Below, piece after piece: positions 8,002 through 15,069 of a stretch of DNA of 64,000 bases. The notes under the pieces were generated by a model. It ran no database searches. It saw only the letters and a list, made by a program, of their open reading frames with translations, and had not been told where the DNA came from. The number at the start of each line of letters is the position of its first letter. Position 1 is the first letter of the stretch. This stretch comes from Hymenobacter sp. 5317J-9 (lineage in GTDB: Bacteria > Bacteroidota > Bacteroidia > Cytophagales > Hymenobacteraceae). Where the stretch lies: contig NZ_CP095050.1 in assembly GCF_022921075.1 (NCBI RefSeq), positions 3,534,001-3,598,000 of the forward strand. The letters run 5' to 3'. The position numbers were made by a program, and so were the translations under genes.

Positions 8002-9339
8002 TTAGCGCACCTCCCACAGCTCATTCCAGCCCGTGGTATACAGCGGCGAGCGGTGGGCCGAACGGCCCGCCCACGACGGCTGCTGCACTTGGCCGGCCGC
8101 ATTTTTGGCCACGCCTTGCGCCGCCAGCCGCACCAGCTGCCGGCCAAAGCGGGCATTCAGGCCGTCCAGCGTCTGCATCAGCTTCTGGCTGCGCTGCCGG
8201 TCGGCGGCCGTGCCCGAAAACAGCCCCAGCTGCCCCTGCCCTTCCGGCTCGAGGCCGCTGAAAAGCACGCCGGCGCGGCTGTAGGCGGTGCCGGGGCGGC
8301 GCAACCGCCGCAGGCCCAGCAGGGCGGCTTGGGTTAGCCGCGTGGTGTCGCTGGAGCTGGCCGGCAGGCTCACTACGGCCGTGTGGGTCTTGGGCTCGGC
8401 GCCCGGCGCAAACCGGTCGGTGCCCAGTATCACGGTCACCAGGTGGGCGGCCAGGCCGTGCCGGCGCAGCTTCTCGGCGGCTTTGGCGGTGAAGGTGGCC
8501 ACGGCTTCGCTCAGCACGGCGTCGTCGTGCTGGGGGCGGCCAAAGGAGCGGGTGCACGTCACGCTGTGGCGGCTGGCGCTGGCGGGGTGCAGCTGGTCTT
8601 CGTCGTCCCACTCGGCCGGGTTCCACTCCAGGCAGGGCTGGCCGTGCAGCTCGCGCCACAGGCGCTGGCCCACCACGCCGCCCATGTGCTTGCGCATCCA
8701 GTGCTCGGGCATGTTGGCCAGCTTGAGCCCGGTGTCGATGCCCATGTCCAGCAGCTTGCGGGCGTAGCGCCGGCCCACCCCCCAGATGGTATCGACCGAC
8801 ACCTCGGCCAGGGCCGCCTCCCATTGGGTGGGGGTTTCCAGCAGCAGCACGCCATTGGTGCCGTGCAGGCGGGCGCGGCGGTTGGCCAGCTTGGCCAGGG
8901 TTTTGGTGGGCGCGATGCCCACACAGGTGGGGATGCCGGTGTGGCACCTGACCGTTTCGAGGACACGCTGCCCGTACTTCGCTAGGTCGACGCCTTTGGT
9001 TAGCCACTTCAGCCCGCTAAAATTCAGGAAGGCCTCGTCGATGGAATACACTTCTACCTCCGAGGTGAAGCCGCTGAGCACCTGCACCACACGACGGCTC
9101 ATATCGCCGTAGAGCGCGTAGTTCGACGAAAACACCTTCACCTGGTGCTGCTCCAGCAGCGGGCGCGACAAATGGTAAGGCTCCCCCATTTTCAAGCCCA
9201 AATCCTTGGCTTCCTGAGAGCGCGAAATCAAGCAGCCGTCGTTGTTCGACAGCACCACCACGGGCTTTTTCTCCAGGTGCGGCGCAAAAACCCGCTCGCA
9301 GGACACGTAGAAATTATTGCAGTCGACGAGGGCGTACAT
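8002..9339 (-). CDS. umuC: Y-family DNA polymerase V catalytic subunit UmuC
   Basis: A 445-residue translesion DNA polymerase. The palm motifs are intact: Asp6 in MYALVDCNNF and Asp101-Glu102 in YSIDEAF bind the catalytic metals. The SNNDGC fingers motif and the helix-hairpin-helix region (WGVGRRYARKL) follow, with the little-finger and UmuC C-terminal domains to the end. The length is slightly above the usual 420-425. UmuC copies across damaged bases after DNA damage, making mutations. It lies 24 bases after umuD in the same direction, so the pair is one operon. Control is probably through the dyad at 9865-9885. UmuC-type rather than DinB-type assignment rests on the N-terminal motifs, the overall sequence and the umuD neighbour. 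Confidence 0.95.
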   Translation of the reverse strand: MYALVDCNNFYVSCERVFAPHLEKKPVVVLSNNDGCLISRSQEAKDLGLKMGEPYHLSRPLLEQHQVKVFSSNYALYGDMSRRVVQVLSGFTSEVEVYSIDEAFLNFSGLKWLTKGVDLAKYGQRVLETVRCHTGIPTCVGIAPTKTLAKLANRRARLHGTNGVLLLETPTQWEAALAEVSVDTIWGVGRRYARKLLDMGIDTGLKLANMPEHWMRKHMGGVVGQRLWRELHGQPCLEWNPAEWDDEDQLHPASASRHSVTCTRSFGRPQHDDAVLSEAVATFTAKAAEKLRRHGLAAHLVTVILGTDRFAPGAEPKTHTAVVSLPASSSDTTRLTQAALLGLRRLRRPGTAYSRAGVLFSGLEPEGQGQLGLFSGTAADRQRSQKLMQTLDGLNARFGRQLVRLAAQGVAKNAAGQVQQPSWAGRSAHRSPLYTTGWNELWEVR

Positions 9340-9363
9340 GGCGTTTCGAATCGAGCCGGAGAA

Positions 9364-9822
9364 CTATCGGATGGTGGCGATTTGGTGCTCGCCCAGTGAG
9401 TGGATGACGTGCGTGACCACGCCCCACACAAACAGCCCTGCCTCCTGACTGACGGCCACGGGAGCATATCGCGCGTTTTCGGCCACCAGCCACGGCTGGC
9501 CGCCCCGCTCCTGCAGGCGCTTGATGGTGTGCTCGCCATCCACCACGGCCACCACGATGCTGCCGTGTTTGGGCCGCAGGGCCCGGTCGACGGCCACGAG
9601 GTCGCCGGGGTGAATGCCGGCCCCAATCATGGAATCGCCGCTGACGCGAGCCAGGAACGTGGACGCCGGGTGCCGGAACAGGTGCCTGGTCAGGTCGAAG
9701 GGCCCGTCGAGGTGGTCGTCGGCCGGCGAGGGGAAGCCCGCCGGCACGGGGCAACCGAACAGCGGCAATTCCCGAGTGGTGAGCAGAGAAGCCGCAATAA
9801 AATCGTGTAGTGATGTAAGCAT
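9364..9822 (-). CDS. umuD: UmuD-like S24 autoprotease, polymerase V subunit
   Basis: A 152-residue protein of the LexA/UmuD peptidase S24 family. Visible are a likely self-cleavage site Ala28-Gly29 (in VPAGFPSP), the nucleophile Ser64 (SGDSM) and the general base Lys101 (EHTIKRL). The Gly29-Ser64 distance of 35 residues equals that of E. coli UmuD. There is no helix-turn-helix, so it is UmuD rather than LexA. In E. coli the RecA filament triggers cleavage and the shortened form activates UmuC. It is the first gene of the umuDC pair. The leader contains a dyad shared with the S24 regulator gene at 54822-55643. Confidence 0.93.
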   Translation of the reverse strand: MLTSLHDFIAASLLTTRELPLFGCPVPAGFPSPADDHLDGPFDLTRHLFRHPASTFLARVSGDSMIGAGIHPGDLVAVDRALRPKHGSIVVAVVDGEHTIKRLQERGGQPWLVAENARYAPVAVSQEAGLFVWGVVTHVIHSLGEHQIATIR

Positions 9823-9864
9823 AAGCGCCAGGCCACCGTCAGTAGCGGTGGCATCAGGCCGCTA

Positions 9865-9885
9865 TTTACTAATTATTTTAGTAAA
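9865..9885. promoter_or_regulatory. Candidate operator of umuDC
   Basis: A perfect dyad, TTTACTAA (9865-9872) and TTAGTAAA (9878-9885), with a five-base spacer. It stands in an AT-rich island 43 bases upstream of the umuD start, between umuD and the divergent gene at 10052. Nearly the same dyad, with the same spacer length, lies upstream of the XRE-S24 regulator gene (55720-55739). Binding by that regulator is an inference. Confidence 0.6.
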
Positions 9886-10040
9886 TTGTTTCTGCAGCCC
9901 CCTGCAATCCGCACTTAGACCGGGGCCGTACATCAACCTGCTTCATTCAATAATCATGTTCACATCGCTAATTAGGTTAAATTCTCATTAAAAAAGCCTA
10001 AAAATAATTCTCCAAATTTTTTAGTTTATCTTAAAATTAG

Positions 10041-10048
10041 TATCTTTG
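10041..10048 (+). promoter_or_regulatory. TAnnTTTG promoter box touching a start codon
   Basis: TATCTTTG matches the Bacteroidota -7 consensus exactly. The ATG at 10052 follows only three bases later, so transcription should start at or next to the start codon (leaderless mRNA). No good -33 box is seen. Confidence 0.5.
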
Positions 10049-10051
10049 GAC

Positions 10052-10300
10052 ATGTCAAACGTAAAGCTCCCCACGCCGCTGCCCATGCAGCAGTTTGCCC
10101 GTTGCGTGAACGACGCGCAGCGCCCTGCCGACTTCGTCGGCGACTGGCCCGAGGCCGGCCGCGTTTACCCGGTTCGGGTGCTGCCGCATGTCCGCACCGG
10201 CCAGCCGCAGGTGCACGTCCTCGGTTTCTACGCCGAGCGGCCCTACGGCGCCTTCGCCGCCCACCGCTTCGAGCAAGTGGCCGAGGTGTGGCTTAACTAA
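10052..10300 (+). CDS. Small hypothetical protein divergent from umuD
   Basis: An 82-residue cytoplasmic protein of unknown function with a Pro-rich start and a basic middle (VLPHVRTGQPQVHV), probably a small alpha/beta domain. I recognise no family. The ATG at 10052 is preferred to the in-frame TTG at 10046, because that TTG forms part of the promoter box. It is transcribed away from umuD, across a 229-base AT-rich intergenic region with the shared operator-like dyad, so DNA damage control is possible but not shown. A GC-rich hairpin follows at 10337-10366. Confidence 0.6.
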   Translation: MSNVKLPTPLPMQQFARCVNDAQRPADFVGDWPEAGRVYPVRVLPHVRTGQPQVHVLGFYAERPYGAFAAHRFEQVAEVWLN

Positions 10301-10336
10301 GCCGCCCGGCCCCTGGCCCATGGTTCCACCCATTTT

Positions 10337-10366
10337 GGCCCCGCTGGCTTCACCGCCGGCGGGGCC
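10337..10366 (+). terminator. Weak hairpin, possible terminator between convergent genes
   Basis: GGCCCCGC (10337-10344) pairs with GCGGGGCC (10359-10366). Only a broken T tract (GGTTTGTTG) follows, so termination may be poor. It lies between the convergent genes ending at 10300 and 10393. Confidence 0.35.
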
Positions 10367-10392
10367 GGTTTGTTGTGGGTGGAAGGTACGGG

Positions 10393-11082
10393 CTAGCGGC
10401 CGTACTGATAAAAAATGCCCTTGTCGGAAGGCGTCCAGAGGCAGGCGCGTTGGCCGCTGGCTTTGAGGGCGTTGTTGGTCCAGGTGTTGCAGGTGTAGGC
10501 GAAGCTGTAGACGCGGCGGGCTTCGTAAAAAGCGTCGTCCGGTCCGTAGCTGTGGCCTTTGATGTGCTGCACGCGGCCGACAGCATCATACCTAAAGCTG
10601 GTTTGGATGTAGCGGATGAGGCGGGCGTACTCGGCGTGGCTGAGGTGGAGCGGCACCGTATCGGGGCCGGGCGTGGGGGTGGGCAGGTAGGTGGCGTGCA
10701 CGGCCGAGGAGCCCAACCAGAACGCCGCCACGAAGGCGGTGCTGAACTTAAGGTCGGCCCAGGTGGGCGTGTCGAGGTAAAAGCCCTTGTCGCCCCAACC
10801 GAAGGCGATGTAGCGCAGGGAGGTGTCGCCGGATGGGATGTTGCTGTAGGGCAGCAGCCGGCTCCAGTCCATCTGAGCGGTTTGCACGGGCACCACGATG
10901 TCGGTGTGCACGCCGTTGGTGTGCAGAAACACGGGCACGTCGGGCGCGGCGTTGGGGTCGGCTTTGGGCACGGCGATGTGCGAAAGCACAAACGCCGCCG
11001 ACAGGTAGGCGGCTACCGTGCCGCTGAGGCCCACGGCGGCGTAGGCGGCCATTTTCAGCGCTTTTTGTAAAATAGAAGGCAT
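10393..11082 (-). CDS. DUF2459 / TIGR02117 family protein
   Basis: A 229-residue protein with one N-terminal membrane segment (about residues 8-35) and a globular domain facing away from the cytoplasm. The family pattern is visible: VFLHTNGVHTDIVVP, then IAFGWGDKGFYLDTPTW, and near the end a conserved TCNTWTN with Cys. DUF2459 is a family of unknown biochemical role; its conserved His, Cys and Asn could form a papain-like active centre, but that is a guess. The start at 11082 is chosen because the upstream in-frame codons are Arg/Gly-rich and not coding-like. It is divergent from the MutS-like gene. Confidence 0.8.
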   Translation of the reverse strand: MPSILQKALKMAAYAAVGLSGTVAAYLSAAFVLSHIAVPKADPNAAPDVPVFLHTNGVHTDIVVPVQTAQMDWSRLLPYSNIPSGDTSLRYIAFGWGDKGFYLDTPTWADLKFSTAFVAAFWLGSSAVHATYLPTPTPGPDTVPLHLSHAEYARLIRYIQTSFRYDAVGRVQHIKGHSYGPDDAFYEARRVYSFAYTCNTWTNNALKASGQRACLWTPSDKGIFYQYGR

Positions 11083-11183
11083 GCGATAAGCTAAACTGGG
11101 CGTCGGACCGGCAAGCGGCCACCGCCCCCCAATACGGCAGAACCGGAAAACAAGCCGAACCGTGGGCGCCTGGTCGGCGCCCG

Positions 11184-11191
11184 TACTTTTG
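11184..11191 (+). promoter_or_regulatory. TAnnTTTG promoter box for the MutS-like gene
   Basis: TACTTTTG fits the Bacteroidota -7 consensus and stands 39 bases before the ATG at 11231. No clear -33 box is seen. Confidence 0.4.
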
Positions 11192-11230
11192 CCGGGCCGC
11201 AGCCCACCATCGGGCCGGCCCCTGCTCCCC

Positions 11231-12817
11231 ATGTGGACCTCTACCGCCGACCGGCTGGCCTTGCTCGAAGCCGAGTGGCGCACCCCCGCCCCGCGCTTTC
11301 ACAACATGCCGCTTATTGCCCGCTACCACGCCTCGGTGAAGGCCGAGCCCGCTTACCATCGCCTCGACGACCAGACCTGGGCCGACCTCAACGGCGACGA
11401 CCTGTTTGCCCTGCTCGACGGCACCGTGAGCCGGGTGGGCCAGCAGTGCCTCTACCATCGCCTCCGCAGCCCGCTCAACGACGAAGATGCCTTGCAGGAC
11501 TTCGACCAGGCCGCCGAGCTATTTGCTGACCCCGCCCCGCGCGGCAAGGCCCTGTTGGCCTTGCGCCGCCTCACCTCCTCCCAGGCCTACTACCTGCCCG
11601 ACATCCTGACCGGCGATGCCCTGCCGGCCCTGCCCTGGGCGGCGGCCGCGCCCGCGCTGGTGCTGCTGCTGCTGGCCTCGGTAGCGGGCGGCTTCTGGCA
11701 GCCGGCCCTGTGGCTGCTGTCGCTGGGCTTGTTTGTGCTGCACTCGGTGCTGCACTTCTGGTACCGGACGCGCATTGTGTGGGCCGTGCGGCCCATGCTG
11801 CAGTTGGGCAGCCTCTACCGCGCCGGGCGCGGCCTGGCCCGGCTGCAGCTGCCGCTGGCGGCGCTGCGCGAACTGGCCGGGCCGCTGGCCCGGCTGGGCT
11901 CCATCGTGAATAGAGTAGCATTCCTGCAGGCCGACGACCAATTGCCCTCAGACTTAGCCATGCTGCCGTGGCTGTTTTTGCAATACCTCAAAATGACGCT
12001 GCTGCTCGATTTCATTGTGTATCACAACTGCCGGCGCCAGGTAGAGCAGCACTTCGGGGCCATTCGGGCGGTGTACGAGGCCGTGGGCTACATCGACAGC
12101 GCCGTGGCGGTAGCCGGGTTTCGGGCGCGGCACAAATACTGCGCGCCGCAGTTCACGGCCGAAACCGGCCTGCGACTGACGGGCGCCTACAACCCGCTGG
12201 TGCCCGGCTGCGTGCCCAACGACCTGGCCGTGGCCGGGACCAGTGTGCTGCTCACGGGCTCCAACATGTCGGGTAAAACCACGTTCATGCGCGCCATTGG
12301 CCTGAACGCGCTGCTGGCCCAAACCGTGGCCACCTGCCCGGCCACGGCCTACGCCGCGCCCTTCCGCCGGGTGGTGTCCAGCATCAACCTCGCCGACAGC
12401 CTCACCGAAGGCAAAAGCTACTACTTTGCCGAGGCCGAAACCATTCTGGGCTTCATTCGGGCCGCCGAAGCGGGCGACAGCGGCTACCTGTTCATTCTCG
12501 ACGAGCTGTTCAAGGGCACCAACACCGTGGAGCGCATTGCGGCCACGCAGGCCGTGCTGGCGTATTTGCAGCCGCGCAGCCTGGTGGTGGCCTCCACCCA
12601 CGACGGTGAGCTGGGCGCCCTGCTCGCGCCCGCCTTCACCGAATACCACTTCTCCGAAACCGTGACCGAAACCGAGTGGTACTTCGACTACCTGCTCAAG
12701 CCCGGCCCGCTGCGCACCCGCAACGCCATCCAGCTGCTGGCGCGAGCCGGCTACCCGGCCAGCATTGTGCAGGCCGCGCAGGCCCTGACGCACACGCTGG
12801 AGGCAGCAACGCAGTAG
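11231..12817 (+). CDS. MutS-like ATPase with two membrane segments
   Basis: A 528-residue protein with a C-terminal MutS-type ABC ATPase domain: Walker A GSNMSGKTTF (343-352), Walker B LFILDELFKGTN (420-431) and the His of STHDGE. It lacks the mismatch-reading domain I of MutS1. Two adjacent hydrophobic segments (about 136-154 and 158-176) should anchor it in the inner membrane within the core helical part. Such membrane-type MutS homologues occur widely in Bacteroidota; their role is unknown and need not be mismatch repair. The ATG at 11231 is the first with coding-like sequence after it. The TAG stop codon lies inside a palindromic repeat (12814-12838). Confidence 0.85.
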   Translation: MWTSTADRLALLEAEWRTPAPRFHNMPLIARYHASVKAEPAYHRLDDQTWADLNGDDLFALLDGTVSRVGQQCLYHRLRSPLNDEDALQDFDQAAELFADPAPRGKALLALRRLTSSQAYYLPDILTGDALPALPWAAAAPALVLLLLASVAGGFWQPALWLLSLGLFVLHSVLHFWYRTRIVWAVRPMLQLGSLYRAGRGLARLQLPLAALRELAGPLARLGSIVNRVAFLQADDQLPSDLAMLPWLFLQYLKMTLLLDFIVYHNCRRQVEQHFGAIRAVYEAVGYIDSAVAVAGFRARHKYCAPQFTAETGLRLTGAYNPLVPGCVPNDLAVAGTSVLLTGSNMSGKTTFMRAIGLNALLAQTVATCPATAYAAPFRRVVSSINLADSLTEGKSYYFAEAETILGFIRAAEAGDSGYLFILDELFKGTNTVERIAATQAVLAYLQPRSLVVASTHDGELGALLAPAFTEYHFSETVTETEWYFDYLLKPGPLRTRNAIQLLARAGYPASIVQAAQALTHTLEAATQ

Positions 12818-12921
12818 AGACGCAATATTTTGCGTCTCGTCGTTGAACGACGACGTTCGAACGACATCCAGACGACTTACGAACGGCGCGGACGCAGAGA
12901 CGCAATATTTTGCGTCTCTAC
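12814..12921. repeat. Pair of 22-base palindromes between convergent genes
   Basis: The same palindrome, GAGACGCAA-TATT-TTGCGTCTC, occurs at 12817-12838 and again at 12897-12918, with about 58 bases between, themselves rich in short GAACG/CGTTC repeats. With flanks, each copy reads GTAGAGACGC on its outward side. The outward GTAG of the left copy is the stop of the MutS-like gene (12815-12817); that of the right copy, on the minus strand, is the stop of the Dph6-like gene (12920-12918). Each palindrome can fold into a hairpin, but neither is followed by a clear T run. Confidence 0.8.
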
Positions 12922-13655
12922 ACCAAGTCGCAGTACCAAAATCCCGTGTCGAACGGACTCGGGTCAGCCTCCTCGCCGCAATCGTACTGGGAGTCGTCGG
13001 CTTTGGGAGCCGGCGTGTAGTTGCGGTGCACGATTTCACCTTTCTCGAAAGTAATGGGCTCGCGGAACAGCGGCCCATCGAACACGAAGGTGTGGAATTC
13101 GCCGTTTTCGCCGCAGGGGTCCACGTTAGGCGGCAGGTCCTGCAAAAACTGCTCGTCAATCACGCGGCCCACAAAGCTTCGGTCGAGGTATTTCTCGTTG
13201 ACGCAGGTGGTGATGGTTTTGAAGCCCAGCGCCAGAAACTCGCGAATGAGCTCGCCCGTGGGCACGCCCCACAGCGGAAACGCGGCCCGCCAGCCGGCTT
13301 CAGCCAGCTTGTTTTCGCGGTAGCGGCGCAGGTCTTCGAGTAAGATGTCGCCGAAAATGGCCACCTCGGCGCCCTGGGTTTGCAGCTCCTGCAGGGTGTT
13401 GCTCATCAGGCGTTCGTAGGCTTCCATGGTGGGCATTTCGGGCAGAAACAGCTTATGGCAGGGCAGCCCAAGGCTGGCGGCCTGCTGGTCGAGCAGCTCC
13501 ACCCGCACGCCGTGCATAGAAATGCGCTGGTAAGGTTCGCTCACGGTAGTGAGCAGCGTCTGGATAGCATACTGGCCGCTTTGCCGCACCTTGTAGAGGG
13601 CCAGGGCCGAGTCTTTGCCCCCGCTCCAGTTGAAAATGGCCGGCTGCTGTGTCAT
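12918..13655 (-). CDS. Dph6-related ATP pyrophosphatase (diphthine-ammonia ligase family)
   Basis: A 245-residue cytoplasmic enzyme of the adenine nucleotide alpha-hydrolase fold. The PP-loop SGGKDSALAL begins at residue 11, and the family pattern continues with GVRVELLDQQAASLGLP, GDILLEDLRRYRE and a C-terminal CGENGEFHTFVFDGP. Homologues in archaea and eukaryotes amidate diphthine on elongation factor 2; bacteria lack diphthamide, so the substrate here is unknown although ATP-dependent amide formation is likely. Its ATG at 13655 follows TTACTTTGCTCC by no spacing, so the mRNA may be leaderless. Its TAG stop is part of a palindrome shared with the convergent gene. Confidence 0.85.
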   Translation of the reverse strand: MTQQPAIFNWSGGKDSALALYKVRQSGQYAIQTLLTTVSEPYQRISMHGVRVELLDQQAASLGLPCHKLFLPEMPTMEAYERLMSNTLQELQTQGAEVAIFGDILLEDLRRYRENKLAEAGWRAAFPLWGVPTGELIREFLALGFKTITTCVNEKYLDRSFVGRVIDEQFLQDLPPNVDPCGENGEFHTFVFDGPLFREPITFEKGEIVHRNYTPAPKADDSQYDCGEEADPSPFDTGFWYCDLV

Positions 13656-13672
13656 GGAGCAAAGTAACCGTG

Positions 13673-13743
13673 GTAGCGCGGACTTTTAGCCCGCGGCTGG
13701 CGTGGCCGGGACTTTTTGGGCGCGGGCTAAAAGTCCGCGCTAC
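13673..13743. repeat. Palindromic element, GTAGCGCGGAC family
   Basis: Two perfect inverted arms of 23 bases, 13673-13695 and 13721-13743, starting GTAGCGCGGACTTTTAG and ending CTAAAAGTCCGCGCTAC, separated by 25 bases. It fills the space between two divergent genes (starts at 13655 and 13787). Related elements occur at 14996-15060 and 61759-61841. Confidence 0.9.
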
Positions 13744-13786
13744 AGCATCCGGCAACCTTTTCGGCCCGCGCCCGAACACACAGGCC

Positions 13787-14548
13787 ATGCATTTTACCGT
13801 CATCACCCCCACCCACCAGCGCCGCGCGCTGCTGCCCGAAGCCGTGGCCAGCGTGCGCGCCACCGTGAGCGCCCCCCTCGATTTTTCCTTTGAGCACCTG
13901 ATTTACGACAACGGCTCGCGCGATGGCACCGTGGCCTACCTGCGCGAGGCTGCTGCCCAGCCCGGCCCGCCCCTGCGGCACTGGCACTCGGCGGGCCGCC
14001 AGCTGGCCGGCCTGGCCCGCAACCTCCTCATCCAAGAAGCCCCCGCCGATGCCTGGCTGGTGCCGCTCGACGACGATGACATTCTACTTCAGCGCACGCT
14101 GCACAACTACGCCGCCCAAATTCAGGCCCACCCCGGCCGGCCCTGGTTCGTGGCCGACTTCCTGCGCGTGGACGAGCACGGCCGCTACCTGCCCAACGAG
14201 GACTACTACGCCTGGCAGTTTGATTCGCCCACGGCCATGCTGCAGGCCATTTTTCGGGCCGAGCACTTCATTCAGGGCAACGTGTGCTACCACCGGGCTT
14301 TCGTGGACGAGGTGGGCGGCTACGACGGCGAGCTGGCCATGGCCGAAGACCTGGACCTGTACGTGCGCTTCCTGCTGGCCGGGCAGCTGCCGGTGCTGTG
14401 CCCGCACATCAGCCACCTGCACCGCTTCCACGCCCGCAACGTGAGCATTGGGGTGGATGCGGCCACGCACAACGCCGACCTGCGGGTGATTTTCGACAAA
14501 TACGCCCCGCAGCTGCAGGCCTTGGGCATTGAGGCGCCGGGGAATTAG
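13787..14548 (+). CDS. Family 2 glycosyltransferase
   Basis: A 253-residue protein with a GT-A fold and no membrane segment. It begins with the GT2 signature FTVITPTHQRRALLPEAVASV, has YDNGSRDGT at about 48-56 for nucleotide-sugar binding, and VPLDDDDILL at about 93-102, a clear DxD metal site. Later AMAEDLDLYVRFL contains the acidic pair expected of the catalytic base. It should move a sugar from a nucleotide sugar to a glycan, lipid or protein; acceptor unknown. No polysaccharide cluster surrounds it. The start at 13787 is chosen because the upstream in-frame codons lie within a palindromic element. Confidence 0.87.
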   Translation: MHFTVITPTHQRRALLPEAVASVRATVSAPLDFSFEHLIYDNGSRDGTVAYLREAAAQPGPPLRHWHSAGRQLAGLARNLLIQEAPADAWLVPLDDDDILLQRTLHNYAAQIQAHPGRPWFVADFLRVDEHGRYLPNEDYYAWQFDSPTAMLQAIFRAEHFIQGNVCYHRAFVDEVGGYDGELAMAEDLDLYVRFLLAGQLPVLCPHISHLHRFHARNVSIGVDAATHNADLRVIFDKYAPQLQALGIEAPGN

Positions 14549-14557
14549 CCGGCGCCT

Positions 14558-14565
14558 TATTTTTG
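14558..14565 (+). promoter_or_regulatory. TAnnTTTG promoter box
   Basis: TATTTTTG matches the Bacteroidota -7 box exactly and lies ten bases after the stop of the glycosyltransferase gene. A TTG codon in frame with the next gene starts at 14571, six bases further on. Confidence 0.45.
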
Positions 14566-14642
14566 GGCTTTTGCCCGCCACGTCCGCCCCCACGCCGCCG
14601 GTTTCCGAAGAAGTATACAGCATCCCGGCCGCCTACCGGAAG

Positions 14643-14999
14643 ATGGAAAACACGCACATCCTGTTCTGGCTGCTGAAAGACATTGCCTGGTGCATGGTGT
14701 GGAAGCCCCTGGGCCTGCTCATGGTGGTGCCCACGCTCAGCATTGCCGTCATCATTGCCTGGCGCACCCGCGCCTACACCTCGGAGCTGGCCCACAACTT
14801 GGCCATTGTGTTCTGGATTACGGCCAACTCCTACTGGATGACCAGCGAGTTTTTCGGGTTCGATACTGTGCTGGTGGCGCCTCACGTCACGGGCAAGCAC
14901 CTGGCCCTGGTGCCGTTTCTGATTGGGTTGGGCATATTGCTGTACTACTACCTGGTGACGAAACCGCGCGAAAACCGGGCAGAAACGGCCACGCTGTAG
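14643..14999 (+). CDS. Small integral membrane protein
   Basis: A 118-residue protein with three to four hydrophobic segments (about 5-22, 24-44, 55-75 and 88-108) and many Trp residues (FWLLKDIAWCMVWKPLG). Bacteroidota carry similar short membrane proteins of unknown role. The ATG at 14643 gives the product stated. Upstream the frame stays open back to a TTG at 14571, and the residues EEVYSIPAAYRK just before the ATG look coding-like, so the true protein may be 24 residues longer. The TAG stop (14997-14999) is formed by the first bases of a palindromic element. Confidence 0.65.
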   Translation: MENTHILFWLLKDIAWCMVWKPLGLLMVVPTLSIAVIIAWRTRAYTSELAHNLAIVFWITANSYWMTSEFFGFDTVLVAPHVTGKHLALVPFLIGLGILLYYYLVTKPRENRAETATL

Positions 15000-15060
15000 C
15001 GCGGACTTTCAGTCCGCACCCGAGAACCGCTGGAAGACGCGGACTAAAAGTCCGCGCTAC
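14996..15060. repeat. Palindromic element, GTAGCGCGGAC family
   Basis: Left arm 14996-15017 and right arm 15039-15060 are inverted repeats of 22 bases with one mismatch; each arm is itself a small hairpin (GCGGACT with AGTCCGC). Its first bases, GTAG, contain the stop of the upstream gene. Its last bases, GCTAC, stand nine bases before the next start codon. Confidence 0.9.
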
Positions 15061-15069
15061 ATTTCGCCC

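Noticed and set aside
12814..12921. Two identical palindromes with a spacer, at first sight a tiny CRISPR array
   Set aside because: Only two copies, each a full palindrome rather than a direct repeat with weak dyad, no further units and no cas genes in the window.
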